Assembly: GCA_020633495.1 (NCBI GenBank)
Contig: JACKDR010000001.1
Coordinates: forward strand, 1 to 64,000
From: Kofleriaceae bacterium
GTDB taxonomy: Bacteria; Myxococcota_A; Polyangia; Haliangiales; Haliangiaceae
Reading direction: 5' to 3'
DNA: 64,000 bases
Part shown: piece by piece, positions 31,438 to 41,968 of the stretch
How the letters are laid out: each line of letters begins with the position of its first letter
How positions within the stretch are numbered: the first letter of the stretch is position 1
Translations under genes and position numbers: made by a program
Notes under the pieces: generated by a model
Seen by the model: the letters and a program-made list of their open reading frames with translations, nothing else
Told to the model about the DNA's origin: nothing
The model's database searches: none

Positions 31438-32406
31438 ATGGGGGGGCGTGATGCGCAAGGAACGACCGAGCTGGCGGTCGAGCTGCCGTCGGTTGCGGGC
31501 TTTCGCATCCGCCGCCTCCTCGGCTGCGGCGGCATGGGCCAGGTCTACCTGGCGCGCGACGAGCGTTCGCGCGGCTACGTCGCGCTCAAGGTGATCACGA
31601 CGCGCCTGCGCACGTCGCCGCGGATCCAGGCCCGGTTCGCCACCGAGATCGCGGCGACCGCGAAGGTGCGTCACCCCCACGTCATCCGGCTGCGCGCGTG
31701 GGGCACCGCGCACGACGCGCCGTACGCGGTCTTCGACTACGTCGATGGCGTCGAGCTGTGCGCGCTGCCGCGCGCGCTGCCGTGGCAGGTCGGCGCCCAC
31801 CTCGCGTGGCAGCTGGCCGACGCGGTCGACGCCGTGCACCGCGCCGGGCTGCTGCACCGGGACATCAAGCCGGCCAACGTCATGATCGGCCGCACCGGCT
31901 GGGTCACGCTGATCGATCTCGGGCTGGCCAAGCCGGTCGCGCCCGACCGCGGGCTCGGGCCGGCGGCGTGGCCGACCGTCCCCGGCGCCCCGGTCGGGAC
32001 GCCGCACTACCAGGCGCCCGAGCTCGCCCGCGGCGCGCCGGCGTCGATCGCCTCCGACGTCTTCGCGATGGGCATGGTGCTGAGCCGGCTGCTGGAGCTC
32101 CGCGTCCGCGGCCCGGCGTCGCAGCTCGAGGTCGAGGTCGAGGACGCCGGCGCGGTGCCGGCGTCGCTGGTCGCGCTGGTGCGGCGCTGCCTCGCGCCGG
32201 TCCCGGCGCGGCGCCCCGCCACGGTCGCCGAGCTGCGCGACGCCCTCGCCGCCGTCGAGCGCCGGCCGCTGCGTGTCCGCCCCGAGCCGCGCGCGTCGCG
32301 CCCGGTGACCTGGCCGACGCCCGCGTGCGACGCGTCGACCAGCGACGACCCGGCGGTCGCGCGACGGCCGCCCCTGGCGCTCCCGCGGCGTGCCGCGGCG
32401 CCCTGA
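31438..32406 (+). CDS. Hanks-type Ser/Thr protein kinase, soluble
   Basis: 322 residues. The kinase domain runs from about residue 20 to 275: P-loop LLGCGGMGQVY, Lys in VALKVI, catalytic loop LLHRDIKPANVM, Mg-binding DLG (IDLGLAK, where DFG is usual; DLG is common in bacterial kinases) and APE (QAPELARG). No TM helix or sensor domain follows, only a Pro/Arg tail of about 45 residues, so it is cytosolic. The start ATG at 31438 lies in a GC-poor leader. Two hairpins and a GGDEF response-regulator gene follow on the same strand. The substrate is unknown. Confidence 0.9.
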   Translation: MGGRDAQGTTELAVELPSVAGFRIRRLLGCGGMGQVYLARDERSRGYVALKVITTRLRTSPRIQARFATEIAATAKVRHPHVIRLRAWGTAHDAPYAVFDYVDGVELCALPRALPWQVGAHLAWQLADAVDAVHRAGLLHRDIKPANVMIGRTGWVTLIDLGLAKPVAPDRGLGPAAWPTVPGAPVGTPHYQAPELARGAPASIASDVFAMGMVLSRLLELRVRGPASQLEVEVEDAGAVPASLVALVRRCLAPVPARRPATVAELRDALAAVERRPLRVRPEPRASRPVTWPTPACDASTSDDPAVARRPPLALPRRAAAP

Positions 32407-32434
32407 GAGCTCGCGAAGAAGCTCGTCCCGTGCA

Positions 32435-32465
32435 GGCAGGTCCGACCTTCCTCGTCGGACCTGCC
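32435..32465 (+). terminator. Perfect 12-bp hairpin after the kinase gene
   Basis: GGCAGGTCCGAC and its exact complement flank a 7-nt loop, CTTCCTC, 29 bp after the kinase stop. It is one of two hairpins in tandem. There is no strong T-run, so it may be a terminator of a GC-rich type, an mRNA stabiliser or a protein-binding site. Confidence 0.6.
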
Positions 32466-32473
32466 GCTCGTCT

Positions 32474-32504
32474 GGAGCGTGAAAGCGAAGGCTTCTCACG
32501 CTCC
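32474..32504 (+). terminator. Second tandem hairpin, stem 13 bp with one bulge
   Basis: GGAGCGTGA then AAGC, the tetraloop GAAG, then GCTT, a bulged C and TCACGCTCC: 13 pairs in all. It begins 8 bp after the first hairpin and ends 36 bp before the GGDEF gene. The pair could be an attenuator controlling read-through from the kinase into the GGDEF gene. Confidence 0.6.
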
Positions 32505-32540
32505 GAGCAGCGGGTACGGCGAGTGCACCGGAGCACGGCG

Positions 32541-33401
32541 ATGCCCGCCGCGCCGCCACGGATCCTGCTGGTCGAGGACGACCCGCGCGACCGCGCGGCG
32601 CTGTGCGCGCGCCTGGCCGCGGAGGGCTTCGAGGTCGTGACCGCGGAGGAACCCGCGCAGGTCGTGGCCGAGCTCGAGCGCGCGTGCCCGGCGCTGGTGA
32701 TCAGCGAGCTGCGCACGCCCCGCCTCGACGGCGGCAGCGTGATCGCGTGGCTGCGCCGGCGCGATCCGCTGGCCGAGGTGCCGATCATCGTCGTGTCCGC
32801 CGACGGCGGCGCCGCGGTCGCCCTGCACCTCGGCGCCGACGATCACGTGCGCTCGCCCGTCGATCCCGACGAGCTGGTCGCGCGGGTCCACCTGCACCTG
32901 CGCCAGGCCCGACGCCTCCGCGACCTCGCTCGCCGGGCCTCGATCGACGCGCTCACCGGGGTCCTCAACCGCCGCGGCATCCACGCCGTGCTGCGCCGCG
33001 AGCGGCTCCGCGCGCTGCGGGCCGGCGGGCCGCTGTCGATCCTGGCGGTCGACGTCAACCGCCTCAAGCACGTCAACGACACCCACGGTCACCCGGTCGG
33101 CGACGCGCTGCTGCGCCAGGTCGCCCACGACCTGACCACGAACTTGCGGCTGGCCGACCGGCTGGGCCGGGTCGGCGGCGACGAGTTCACGATCGTCGTG
33201 CCCGACGCCAGCCTCGCCGGCGCCCAGGTCCTGGCCGACCGGCTGCGCGGGCTGCGCTGGCGCGCCGACGGGCCCGGCGGCACGATGGAGCCCGTCGGGG
33301 TCGCGGTGGGCGCCGCGGTGCTCGAGGGCACCGAGTCGTCGCTGGCGCTGATCGCGCGCGCCGACCAGGCGATGTACGCCGACAAGCGCGCGCGCTCGTG
33401 A
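32541..33401 (+). CDS. Response regulator with degenerate receiver and active GGDEF domain
   Basis: 286 residues. The receiver (about 5-120) starts ILLVEDDPRDRAAL, so the acidic pocket is present. The expected phospho-Asp is Glu (LVISELRTPRLDG), and the conserved Lys near the end is Ser (DHVRSPVDP). The GGDEF domain (about 135-283) has LTGVLNRRG and an intact catalytic GGDEFTIV. It should make c-di-GMP from two GTP. The receiver probably cannot be switched by normal Asp phosphorylation; Glu may mimic the phosphorylated state or the domain may serve binding only. I see no RxxD inhibition site just before GGDEF. A PilZ protein that could read the signal is at 20940-23114. Confidence 0.88.
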   Translation: MPAAPPRILLVEDDPRDRAALCARLAAEGFEVVTAEEPAQVVAELERACPALVISELRTPRLDGGSVIAWLRRRDPLAEVPIIVVSADGGAAVALHLGADDHVRSPVDPDELVARVHLHLRQARRLRDLARRASIDALTGVLNRRGIHAVLRRERLRALRAGGPLSILAVDVNRLKHVNDTHGHPVGDALLRQVAHDLTTNLRLADRLGRVGGDEFTIVVPDASLAGAQVLADRLRGLRWRADGPGGTMEPVGVAVGAAVLEGTESSLALIARADQAMYADKRARS

Positions 33402-33581
33402 CCCGCGGCACCCCGCCATGGGCGGGGCGGGAGTCCGAAAGTTGCATCCGGACCGGCCGCGACCGCCGCAGCGATTTCGGAGCGGGCGCGGCCGCCGCCG
33501 AGGCCACCGGCGGAACTCGCGCCGCGGCCCCGCCCCCGCCGGCGCCGCGCTCCCGGTACGCGCGATGCAAGCGCCGTCACC

Positions 33582-34283
33582 ATGTCGCTCGCCGTGCTGC
33601 GCATCGCGGGTCGACGCCTCGCCGACGATCTGTCGGGGCAGGCCGATCCGCGCTCGCTCGTGCTCGCGATCCCTCGCCGCGGCGCGGTGGTCGCGCGCCA
33701 GGTGGCGCTGCGGCTGCGCCTGCACGTCGACGTCTTGCCGGTGACGCCGATCGTCGTCGCCGGGCCGAGCGGGGTCGAGGCCACGGCGGGGGCGCTCGCG
33801 ATGTGGGGGACGCCGGTCCTCGACGACGATCTGCGCCGGCACCTCGAGGTCGACGACGACGGCGTCGCCACCGCGCTGGCGCTGGCGCGGGTGCGGCTGG
33901 GCGCGCGGTGGGCCCGCTGGGACGGCGCCGCTGGCCACGCCGGCGCGGCTGGCGCGGCGCCGCCCTCGCTGGCCGGCGTGCCGGTGATCGTCGTCGACGA
34001 CGCCGCGATCTCCGGCCTGACCATGGCCGCGGCGGTCGACGGCGCCCGCGCCCGCGGCGCGACCCGGCTGGTCGCCGCGGTCGCGATGGCCACGCCGGAG
34101 GCGGTCGAGCGGATCCGCGGCCGGGTCGACGCGGTCGTCACCCTCGAGCTGGTGGCGCGTCACCTGGCGGCGTCGCGGCACGCCGCGGTCGCCCACCATA
34201 TCCACCCGCCGATCGACGACGACGACGTCGGCTCGATGCTGCGCGACGCCGAGCGCGCCGCCGCCGAGCCGCGCGCCTCGTGA
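33582..34283 (+). CDS. Phosphoribosyltransferase-fold protein (COG1926-like)
   Basis: 233 residues. N-terminal LVLAIPRRGAVVARQVALRL is a PRTase beta-strand/loop. The PRPP-loop-like segment is VIVVDDAAISGLTMAAAVDG (DDxxxxGxT, usually VDDGxATGxT). The acid pair is present, but the loop has ISGLT in place of the more common ATGAT. Such proteins are often free-standing and of unknown substrate. The GTP/PRPP link to the neighbouring signalling genes is not evident. It converges with the CheB-CheR gene. Confidence 0.75.
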   Translation: MSLAVLRIAGRRLADDLSGQADPRSLVLAIPRRGAVVARQVALRLRLHVDVLPVTPIVVAGPSGVEATAGALAMWGTPVLDDDLRRHLEVDDDGVATALALARVRLGARWARWDGAAGHAGAAGAAPPSLAGVPVIVVDDAAISGLTMAAAVDGARARGATRLVAAVAMATPEAVERIRGRVDAVVTLELVARHLAASRHAAVAHHIHPPIDDDDVGSMLRDAERAAAEPRAS

Positions 34284-34317
34284 GCGGTCGCGGCGCGGCA
34301 CCGCCACCGCGGCGCCG

Positions 34318-37179
34318 TCAGCCCGCCGGCGCCGGGCGCACCCGCAGCAGGATCCGCCGCTCGGGCCCGGCGCCGACCGAGAACGTCACCAGCCGGCCGG
34401 GCCCGGGCGGGGTCGCGAACGTGAGCCGCGCGGTCGCGCCGTCAGGCGCCTCGAGCGCGGCCAGGACGTCGGGCGCCGCCCACGCCGGCCCGAGCAGCCC
34501 CAGCGATCGGGCGCGGGGCTCGCCCGCCGACGCCCCGACCGCGGTCCAGAAGCCGGCGCTGGCGGCGACCGCCCGCCCGTGCGGATCGACCAGGGCGTCG
34601 GCGTCGGGCGAGGCCTCGACCGCGGCGACCCACGCCGCACGCTCGTCGTCGAGCGCGAGCTCGAGCTCGTGGAACCGGGTGACGTCGAAGAAGGTGATCA
34701 CGACGCCGCTGATCCGATCGTCGGAGGTCCGGTACGGCATGATCCGGACCTGCAGCCACGCGCCGTCCTGCGACCGCACGACGACCTGCTTGAACACCAG
34801 CGTGCGCAGGACCTCGCGGGCGTCGTCCTCGAGCTGCTCGTACTCGAGCTTGTTGCTGAGATCGCCGATCGGGCGGCCGATGTCGGCCTGGATCAGGTTG
34901 GCGACCCGCGTGGTCTCGCGGGTGAAGCGCTGGATCCGCAGCTCGCCGTCGAGGAACAGCGTCGCCACCTCGGTGCTGTTGAGCAGGTTGCGCATGTCGT
35001 CGTGGGCCCGCGACAGCTCGACGATCTTGTCCTTGAGCTCGGCGTTGAGGGTCTGCAGCTCCTCGTTCATCGACTGCTGCTCCTCCTTCGAGGTCTCGAG
35101 CTCCTCGTTGATCGAGCGCAGCTCCTCGTTGGTGGACTGCAGCTCCTCGTTGCTGGCGCGCAGCTCCTCGAGGGTGGTCTCGTACTGCTCGATCGTGCTC
35201 TGCAGGGTGTCGCGGGTCGCGTGCAGCTCGGCGCTCAGGCCCTGCAGGGCCTCGGGCTCGGGCTCGGGCGCGGGCGCGGACGCGGGGCTGGACGGCGGGG
35301 CCCGGCGCTCGAAGACGATCACGAAGATCTCGGCGCCGTCGCTGGGCCGCACCGCGCGCCGGACCTGGAGCGCGACGCCGATGGGTCCGCCGTCGCCGTC
35401 GACGTGGAGCCCGTCGCGCTGGACCAGCTCGTCGTGGCCGGCGGCCTGGCGCAGCGCCACCGCCAGGCCGTTGCGCAGCTCGGGGCGCGCCATGTGGAAG
35501 ATGTTGAGGCTGGGCTCGCCCGGCGCCACCTGCAGGAACGGCTCGACCCGGCCGTGGACGTGCTGGACCTCGCCGCGGCCGTCGACGATCACGCTCGGGG
35601 GCACGACCGCGTCGAGCAGGACCCGCTCGGCGACGTCGACCGTGCCGACCCGCGTGGGCTGGACGAAGGCCCGGACCACGGCGTCGCCGGCGGGCACGAA
35701 CGGCTGCTGCCAGCGCTTCACCGGGGTGTCGAGCCGGCGGTAGAGGTTGTGGGAACGGTCGAGGGGCTCGAACTGCTCGCCGAACGCGCCGATCGACTCG
35801 GCGCTGCCGAGCAGCAGGACGCCGCCCGGACGCAGCGCGTAGTGGAACAGCGGCAGCACCCGGCGCTGGGTCGCGGCCTCGAGGTAGATCAGGAAGTTGC
35901 GGCACGACAGCAGGTCGAGCTTGGAGAACGGCGGATCGGCGATGACGTCGTGCTCCGAGAACACGAGCATGTCGCGCAGCTCGCTGCGGACCCGGTAGCC
36001 GCCGTCGTCGATCGCGAAGAAGCGCTCGAGCCGCTCGCGCGACACGTCGGCGGCGATGCCGTCGGGGTAGTGGCCGGCGCGGGCGATCGCGATCGCCCGG
36101 GCGTCGATGTCGGTGGCGAACATCTGGATCTCGACCGCGCGCTCGACCTCCTGCAGCGCCTCGGCCATGACCATCGCGATCGTGTACGCCTCCTCGCCGG
36201 TGGCGCAGGCCGGGATCCAGCACCGGACCGCGGCGCCGCGGGCGCGATCGCGGAGCATCGGGATCAACGCCTCGCGCTTGAGGGCCTCGAACGCGCCGGG
36301 GTCGCGGAAGAACGAGGTCACGCCGATCAGCAGATCGTGGAACAGGCGCCGCACCTCCTCGGGATCGTCGCGCAAGAGCTCGACGTACGGGTCGACGCGG
36401 GCATGCTGGTGCAGCGCCATCCGCCGCTGGACCCGGCGCACCACGGTGCTGGCCTTGTAGCCACCGAAGTCGTGGCCGACCTGGGCCCGCAGCATCGCCA
36501 GGATCCGGCCGAGGTGCTCGGCGACGCCGTCGTCGGCCTCGCGATCGGGGAGCTCGACGTCGCCGAGCACGGCGGCGTGGGCGGCCACGGCCGCCGCGAG
36601 CTGGGCCGGCGCGTCGACGCGGTCGACGCAGCCGCTGTCGATCGCGCTGCGCGGCATCGACAGGTGCTCGCAGGTCGCGGGCGCCTGCGCCAGGGTCAGC
36701 CCGAGCTCGGCCTTGATCGCGCGCAGCCCGAGGGTGCCGTCGGTGCCGCCGCCCGACAGCACGACGCCGGCGGCGCGCCGGCCCTGATCGCGCGCCAGCG
36801 ACACCAGGAAGCGATCGATGGGCAGCTGGCGGTGGCCGAAGCCCTCGGTCGGCATGACGTGGAGGACGCCACCCTCGAGCACGAGGTGGCCGGGCGTGGT
36901 CGCGACGTAGACCCGGTCGGGGTGGACGACGTCGCCGTCGACGGCGGCGACCACCGGCAGGTGGGTGTGCCGCGCCAGCAGCACGGGCAGCTCGCTGGCG
37001 GCGCCGTGATGCGTGACGACGACGTAGGCGACGCCGGCGTCGACGGTGGCGGCGCCGAACAGCTCGAACAGCGGCTGCAGCCCGCCGGCCGAGGCGCCGA
37101 TCCCGACGACCAGCCGGGGCGGCGGCGCCGCGCCGCCGCCGCCACCTCCCGCGCCGCGCACGTCGACCTGGGGTCCCAT
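34318..37179 (-). CDS. CheB-CheR-PAS hybrid signalling protein without a kinase domain
   Basis: 953 residues. CheB methylesterase-like domain about 20-195: Ser in VVGIGASAGG, His in VVTHHG, Asp in VLSGGGTDGT, so the triad looks complete. CheR methyltransferase N and SAM domains about 215-480: KASTVVRRVQRRM, WIPACATGEEAYTIAM, FATDIDARAIAIARAG, LLSCRNFLIYL. A PAS-like region about 510-620 is followed by a long coiled coil (EELRASNEELQSTNEELRSI, about 655-720). A further PAS at about 725-845 leads to a degenerate C-terminal PAS. There is no MCP, CheA or CheW in the window, so it is unlikely to be part of classical chemotaxis here. It follows the histidine kinase on the same strand (60-bp gap). 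Confidence 0.92.
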   Translation of the reverse strand: MGPQVDVRGAGGGGGGAAPPPRLVVGIGASAGGLQPLFELFGAATVDAGVAYVVVTHHGAASELPVLLARHTHLPVVAAVDGDVVHPDRVYVATTPGHLVLEGGVLHVMPTEGFGHRQLPIDRFLVSLARDQGRRAAGVVLSGGGTDGTLGLRAIKAELGLTLAQAPATCEHLSMPRSAIDSGCVDRVDAPAQLAAAVAAHAAVLGDVELPDREADDGVAEHLGRILAMLRAQVGHDFGGYKASTVVRRVQRRMALHQHARVDPYVELLRDDPEEVRRLFHDLLIGVTSFFRDPGAFEALKREALIPMLRDRARGAAVRCWIPACATGEEAYTIAMVMAEALQEVERAVEIQMFATDIDARAIAIARAGHYPDGIAADVSRERLERFFAIDDGGYRVRSELRDMLVFSEHDVIADPPFSKLDLLSCRNFLIYLEAATQRRVLPLFHYALRPGGVLLLGSAESIGAFGEQFEPLDRSHNLYRRLDTPVKRWQQPFVPAGDAVVRAFVQPTRVGTVDVAERVLLDAVVPPSVIVDGRGEVQHVHGRVEPFLQVAPGEPSLNIFHMARPELRNGLAVALRQAAGHDELVQRDGLHVDGDGGPIGVALQVRRAVRPSDGAEIFVIVFERRAPPSSPASAPAPEPEPEALQGLSAELHATRDTLQSTIEQYETTLEELRASNEELQSTNEELRSINEELETSKEEQQSMNEELQTLNAELKDKIVELSRAHDDMRNLLNSTEVATLFLDGELRIQRFTRETTRVANLIQADIGRPIGDLSNKLEYEQLEDDAREVLRTLVFKQVVVRSQDGAWLQVRIMPYRTSDDRISGVVITFFDVTRFHELELALDDERAAWVAAVEASPDADALVDPHGRAVAASAGFWTAVGASAGEPRARSLGLLGPAWAAPDVLAALEAPDGATARLTFATPPGPGRLVTFSVGAGPERRILLRVRPAPAG

Positions 37180-37239
37180 GGCGGCGACTCTAGCCGGGCG
37201 CGGGTCGCGCCGGGTCGCGGACGCCGCACAACCGCCGCG

Positions 37240-39318
37240 TCACGCGCCGGACCCGCCCGCGGCCGGCCCGGTCAGCGGGGTCGTGAAGAAGAAGGTCGCC
37301 CCCTGCCCCGCCGCGCTCTCGACCCAGAGCCGGCCGCCGTGGGCCTCGACCGCGCGGCGCGAGATCGTCAGCCCGAGGCCGACGCCCGACGACGGCCGCC
37401 GACGCGCCTGCCAGAACGGCTCGAAGACGTGCGCGGCCTCCTCGGCGCTCATGCCGGGCCCCGAGTCCCGGACCCACCACAGCACGTCGCCGTCGCGCCG
37501 GGTCGCGCCGAGGACGATCTCGCCGCCCGCGGGCGTGAAGCGCAGCGCGTTGCCGACCAGGTTGTCGAGGACGCGGCGCAGGCGATCGAGATCGACCGGG
37601 ACCGCGGGGACGTCGCCGCGCGTCTCGTGCACCAGCGAGATCTCGCCGGCGCCGGCCGCGGCGCGGTGCCGCACGACCGCCTCGTCCAGCACGGTCGCCG
37701 GCGCCACCGGGCTGCAGCGCAGCGTCACCTCGCCGGCGGCGAGGCGACCGACCTCCAGCAGCTCCTGGATCATCCGGTGCATCCGGGAGGTCTCGGACAG
37801 GATCAGCTCGATGGGCGCCTGGGCGCGGCGCTCCGGCATGTCGCCGTAGCGCCGCATCAGCTGGGCCTGGAGCGCGACCGAGTTGAGCGGGCTGCGCAGA
37901 TCGTGGGCGACGAACCGCAGCACGTGGTCGCGCGCGCGGATCGCCGCCTCGGTGGCGTGGTGCAGGTGGGCGTTGTCCAGCGCCAGGGCGGCGATCCGGG
38001 CGTAGGCCTGGGCGGTCGACAGGAGCCCGGGCTCGGCGACGTGCGCCGACGTCGACAGCAGGCACAGCGCGCCGGCGATCTGGCCGCGCGCCACCAGCGG
38101 CAGGGTGTGGACCCAGTCGACGCCGGCGCGGGCGAGCAGCGCGCGGCGGTCGTCGTCGTCGCCGCCGAGGTCGCCGACGCCGCGCACGGTCGGGTGTCCC
38201 TCGACCCGCACCGCGGCGTCGCTCCACGGCGTGGCGCCGATCCAGCCCGCGGGCAGCGCGGTCAGCCCGCCGGTGGCCGCGACGTGGTGGGCGACGACGC
38301 GCGGCCGGCCGCGGTCGAAGACCTCGACGACGCAGGCGTCGGCGAGCACCGGGACCGCGAGCTCGGCGACCCGCCCGGCGGTGGCGTCGGGGTCGAGCGA
38401 GGCCGACAGGACCTCGCCGGCCCGGGCCAGGAACGCCTGCCGGCGCTCGCGGCGGCGCAGGTCGGTGACGTCGTCGAACGTGCAGATCGTGCCGATGATG
38501 CGGCCGTCGCTGCCGCGCACCGGCGCGCTGGTGCCGACGACCTCACGGCGCGAGCCGTCGCGGGGCGCGACCGCGAGATCGACCGCGACGACCTCGCCGG
38601 CGGGGCTGCGGTGGGACGGGCCGTCGCCGGGCGCGAACGGCGAGCCGTCGCGGCGCCGCACCGCGTCCCGGAACTCGCCCGGGCGGCGGACCAGATCGAT
38701 GCCGAGCAGCTCCTCGGCGCGGTGGTTGAACGAGATCGCGCCGGCGGCGTCGTGGGCGACGATGCCGACCCGCGCCGTCGCCAGCAGCGCCTGCGACCAG
38801 CGCCGCGTCTCGTCGCTCCACCGGGTCTCGGCGGCGCGCTCGTCGGCGCGCCGCAGCTCGTCAGTGCGATCGCGGACCTCGAGCATCACCAGCGCCGCGT
38901 CGTCGTCGCCGAGGCGCCGGCAGGTCACGGCCGCGGCGAACTCGTGGCCGTCACGGCGGCGTCCCCGGCGCAGCGCGCGACTCGCCAGCGCCGCGGTGGC
39001 GGGATCGCCCAGCACGTCGCGCAGGTGCGACCAGGCACCGTCGGGCGGCCGGGTCGCGAACAGCGCGTCGACCGACCGGCCGAAGATGGCGTCGCCGGGC
39101 CAGCCGAAGGTCTCGACGGCGCGGCGGTTGAAGGTCACGACGCGGCCGGCCACGTCGACCGCGACGATCGCGACCGCGGCGTGCTCGATCATCGCGACCA
39201 GCTGGGCGTGGGACGGCGGCGCGGCGCCGCCGGCGGGCTCGGCGTCCCCGTCACGAGATCGCGACGGCGGCTGCGCGGCGCCCCCACCCCCGCCGAGGTC
39301 CTGCCCTCGCGCGTCCAT
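37240..39318 (-). CDS. PAS-PAS-GAF sensor histidine kinase
   Basis: 692 residues from the ATG at 39318. PAS 1 is at about 38-155 (AIVAVDVAGRVVTFNRRAVE) and PAS 2 at about 170-290 (AAGAISFNHRAEELLG). GAF is at about 300-445. The HisKA box FVAHDLRSPLNSVALQAQLM has the His intact. HATPase has the N-box LDNLVGNALRF, G1 DSGPGM and G2 GVGLGLTISRRAVEAHGGRL. There is no TM helix, so it senses cytosolic or redox/ligand cues. It lies divergent to an NtrC-type regulator (156 bp between starts) and upstream of the CheB-CheR gene. The regulator is the obvious candidate partner, but pairing is inferred from position only. Confidence 0.93.
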   Translation of the reverse strand: MDARGQDLGGGGGAAQPPSRSRDGDAEPAGGAAPPSHAQLVAMIEHAAVAIVAVDVAGRVVTFNRRAVETFGWPGDAIFGRSVDALFATRPPDGAWSHLRDVLGDPATAALASRALRRGRRRDGHEFAAAVTCRRLGDDDAALVMLEVRDRTDELRRADERAAETRWSDETRRWSQALLATARVGIVAHDAAGAISFNHRAEELLGIDLVRRPGEFRDAVRRRDGSPFAPGDGPSHRSPAGEVVAVDLAVAPRDGSRREVVGTSAPVRGSDGRIIGTICTFDDVTDLRRRERRQAFLARAGEVLSASLDPDATAGRVAELAVPVLADACVVEVFDRGRPRVVAHHVAATGGLTALPAGWIGATPWSDAAVRVEGHPTVRGVGDLGGDDDDRRALLARAGVDWVHTLPLVARGQIAGALCLLSTSAHVAEPGLLSTAQAYARIAALALDNAHLHHATEAAIRARDHVLRFVAHDLRSPLNSVALQAQLMRRYGDMPERRAQAPIELILSETSRMHRMIQELLEVGRLAAGEVTLRCSPVAPATVLDEAVVRHRAAAGAGEISLVHETRGDVPAVPVDLDRLRRVLDNLVGNALRFTPAGGEIVLGATRRDGDVLWWVRDSGPGMSAEEAAHVFEPFWQARRRPSSGVGLGLTISRRAVEAHGGRLWVESAAGQGATFFFTTPLTGPAAGGSGA

Positions 39319-39474
39319 GCGGCCACTGTCCCGCCCGCGCCCGAGCGGCGCAAGCGCGTCGCGATGACGCAGGTGCGAAACCTTTTCGCGTCCGGACCCG
39401 CAAGTTGCGACGTGGCCGGCCTTGCCCGGCGACGAGAGAGGCACTACTCCCTGTACGTGGGGCAGCTTGAGCCG

Positions 39475-40920
<1,446 letters not shown>

Positions 40921-41049
40921 CGCGCGCGCGCGTGCGTGCGTGCGACGCCGTGGCGCACGGCTTGCAGCCACCTCGAGCGTGACGATCACGCGGGCGCCGC
41001 GCCCGCCGATCCCGGGTGGGATCGCGGCGGCTCGCGGGAGGGCCGAGCG

Positions 41050-41943
41050 ATGTCGACGAGCCATGCGATGTCTGTGGACCTGCCGGGCGCCGCGCCCGCC
41101 GCCGAGACGCCGGGGCAGGCGCTGCTGTGCCGGCCGTGGCCCGACGGCGCCACGCCGTGGCGGATGCTGAGCCGCCACGCCGCCGCCGCGTGCGTGCACC
41201 CGCACACCGTGATCACGCTCGGCGTCCTGACCGCCACCGGCTGTGGCCTGGTCGCCGCCGGCGCGCCGGTGACGTCGCTCGGCGTCGTCGTCGCCGGCCT
41301 GGTCTACGCCACCGCCGCGGTGCGGCGGCGGGTCCGGCGCTCGCTGCGGCGCGAGCGGGCCCGCGGCCCCTACGCCCGACCGCTGACGCCGAGCATCCAG
41401 CCCGAGCAGCTCGACGCCGTCGAGCTGCGCACGCTGTACGCCGCGGTCCTGGCGATCCACGAGGAGCTGCGGCTCAGCCTGGTCGACGATCGGCGCCTGC
41501 GCGATCACCTGCGCGGCATCTACGAGCGCTGCACCGAGACCGTGCTCGCCGCCGGCCGCATGGCCCGGCTCGACAACCCGCTGCACCGCTACCTGCGCGA
41601 TCACCCGCGCGGCGACCTCGAGGCCCGGATCGCCCGCGTCGACGATCGCGCCGCGGCGGCGGTGGACGACGCCGCGGTTCGCGCCTACGCCCGCACCGGC
41701 GCGGCGTGCGCGCGCGAGCTGATCACCCACCGCGCCCTCGCCGAGCTGCGCGATCGCATCCGCGCCCGCCTCGAGCTGGTCCAGGCGTCGCTGGGCGCGA
41801 TCGTCGCGACCGTGATCAAGCTGCGCGTCCTCGACCTCGCGCAGCTCGAGCCCAGCGGCGAGTCGCTCGCCGATCAGCTGCAGCTGCTCGGCGACGAGAC
41901 CGCCGTCCTCGAGGCCACGCTCGAGGACGGGCTCGCGGCCTGA
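41050..41943 (+). CDS. Two-TM membrane protein with helical cytoplasmic domain
   Basis: 297 residues from the ATG at 41050, with GGGAGGG upstream. Residues about 50-95 hold two hydrophobic helices (VITLGVLTATGCGLVAAGAP, then a Val/Ala-rich helix). An Arg cluster follows (RRRVRRSLRRER), so the remaining 190 residues are cytoplasmic. That part is entirely helical with heptad-like Leu (LRTLYAAVLAIHEELRLSL, ELVQASLGAIVATVIKLRVL). No family is recognised. It follows the NtrC-type gene on the same strand (130 bp). Confidence 0.7.
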   Translation: MSTSHAMSVDLPGAAPAAETPGQALLCRPWPDGATPWRMLSRHAAAACVHPHTVITLGVLTATGCGLVAAGAPVTSLGVVVAGLVYATAAVRRRVRRSLRRERARGPYARPLTPSIQPEQLDAVELRTLYAAVLAIHEELRLSLVDDRRLRDHLRGIYERCTETVLAAGRMARLDNPLHRYLRDHPRGDLEARIARVDDRAAAAVDDAAVRAYARTGAACARELITHRALAELRDRIRARLELVQASLGAIVATVIKLRVLDLAQLEPSGESLADQLQLLGDETAVLEATLEDGLAA

Positions 41944-41968
41944 CCGCCGGCGCCGGCGCGCCCGGCGC

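Noticed and set aside
34318..37179. Classical chemotaxis cluster.
   Set aside because: No MCP, CheA, CheW or CheY gene nearby; only a CheB-CheR hybrid.
39400..39440. A -24/-12-like TGGCCGGCCTTGCC before the NtrC-type gene.
   Set aside because: The GG-to-GC spacing is two bases short of the sigma-54 requirement.
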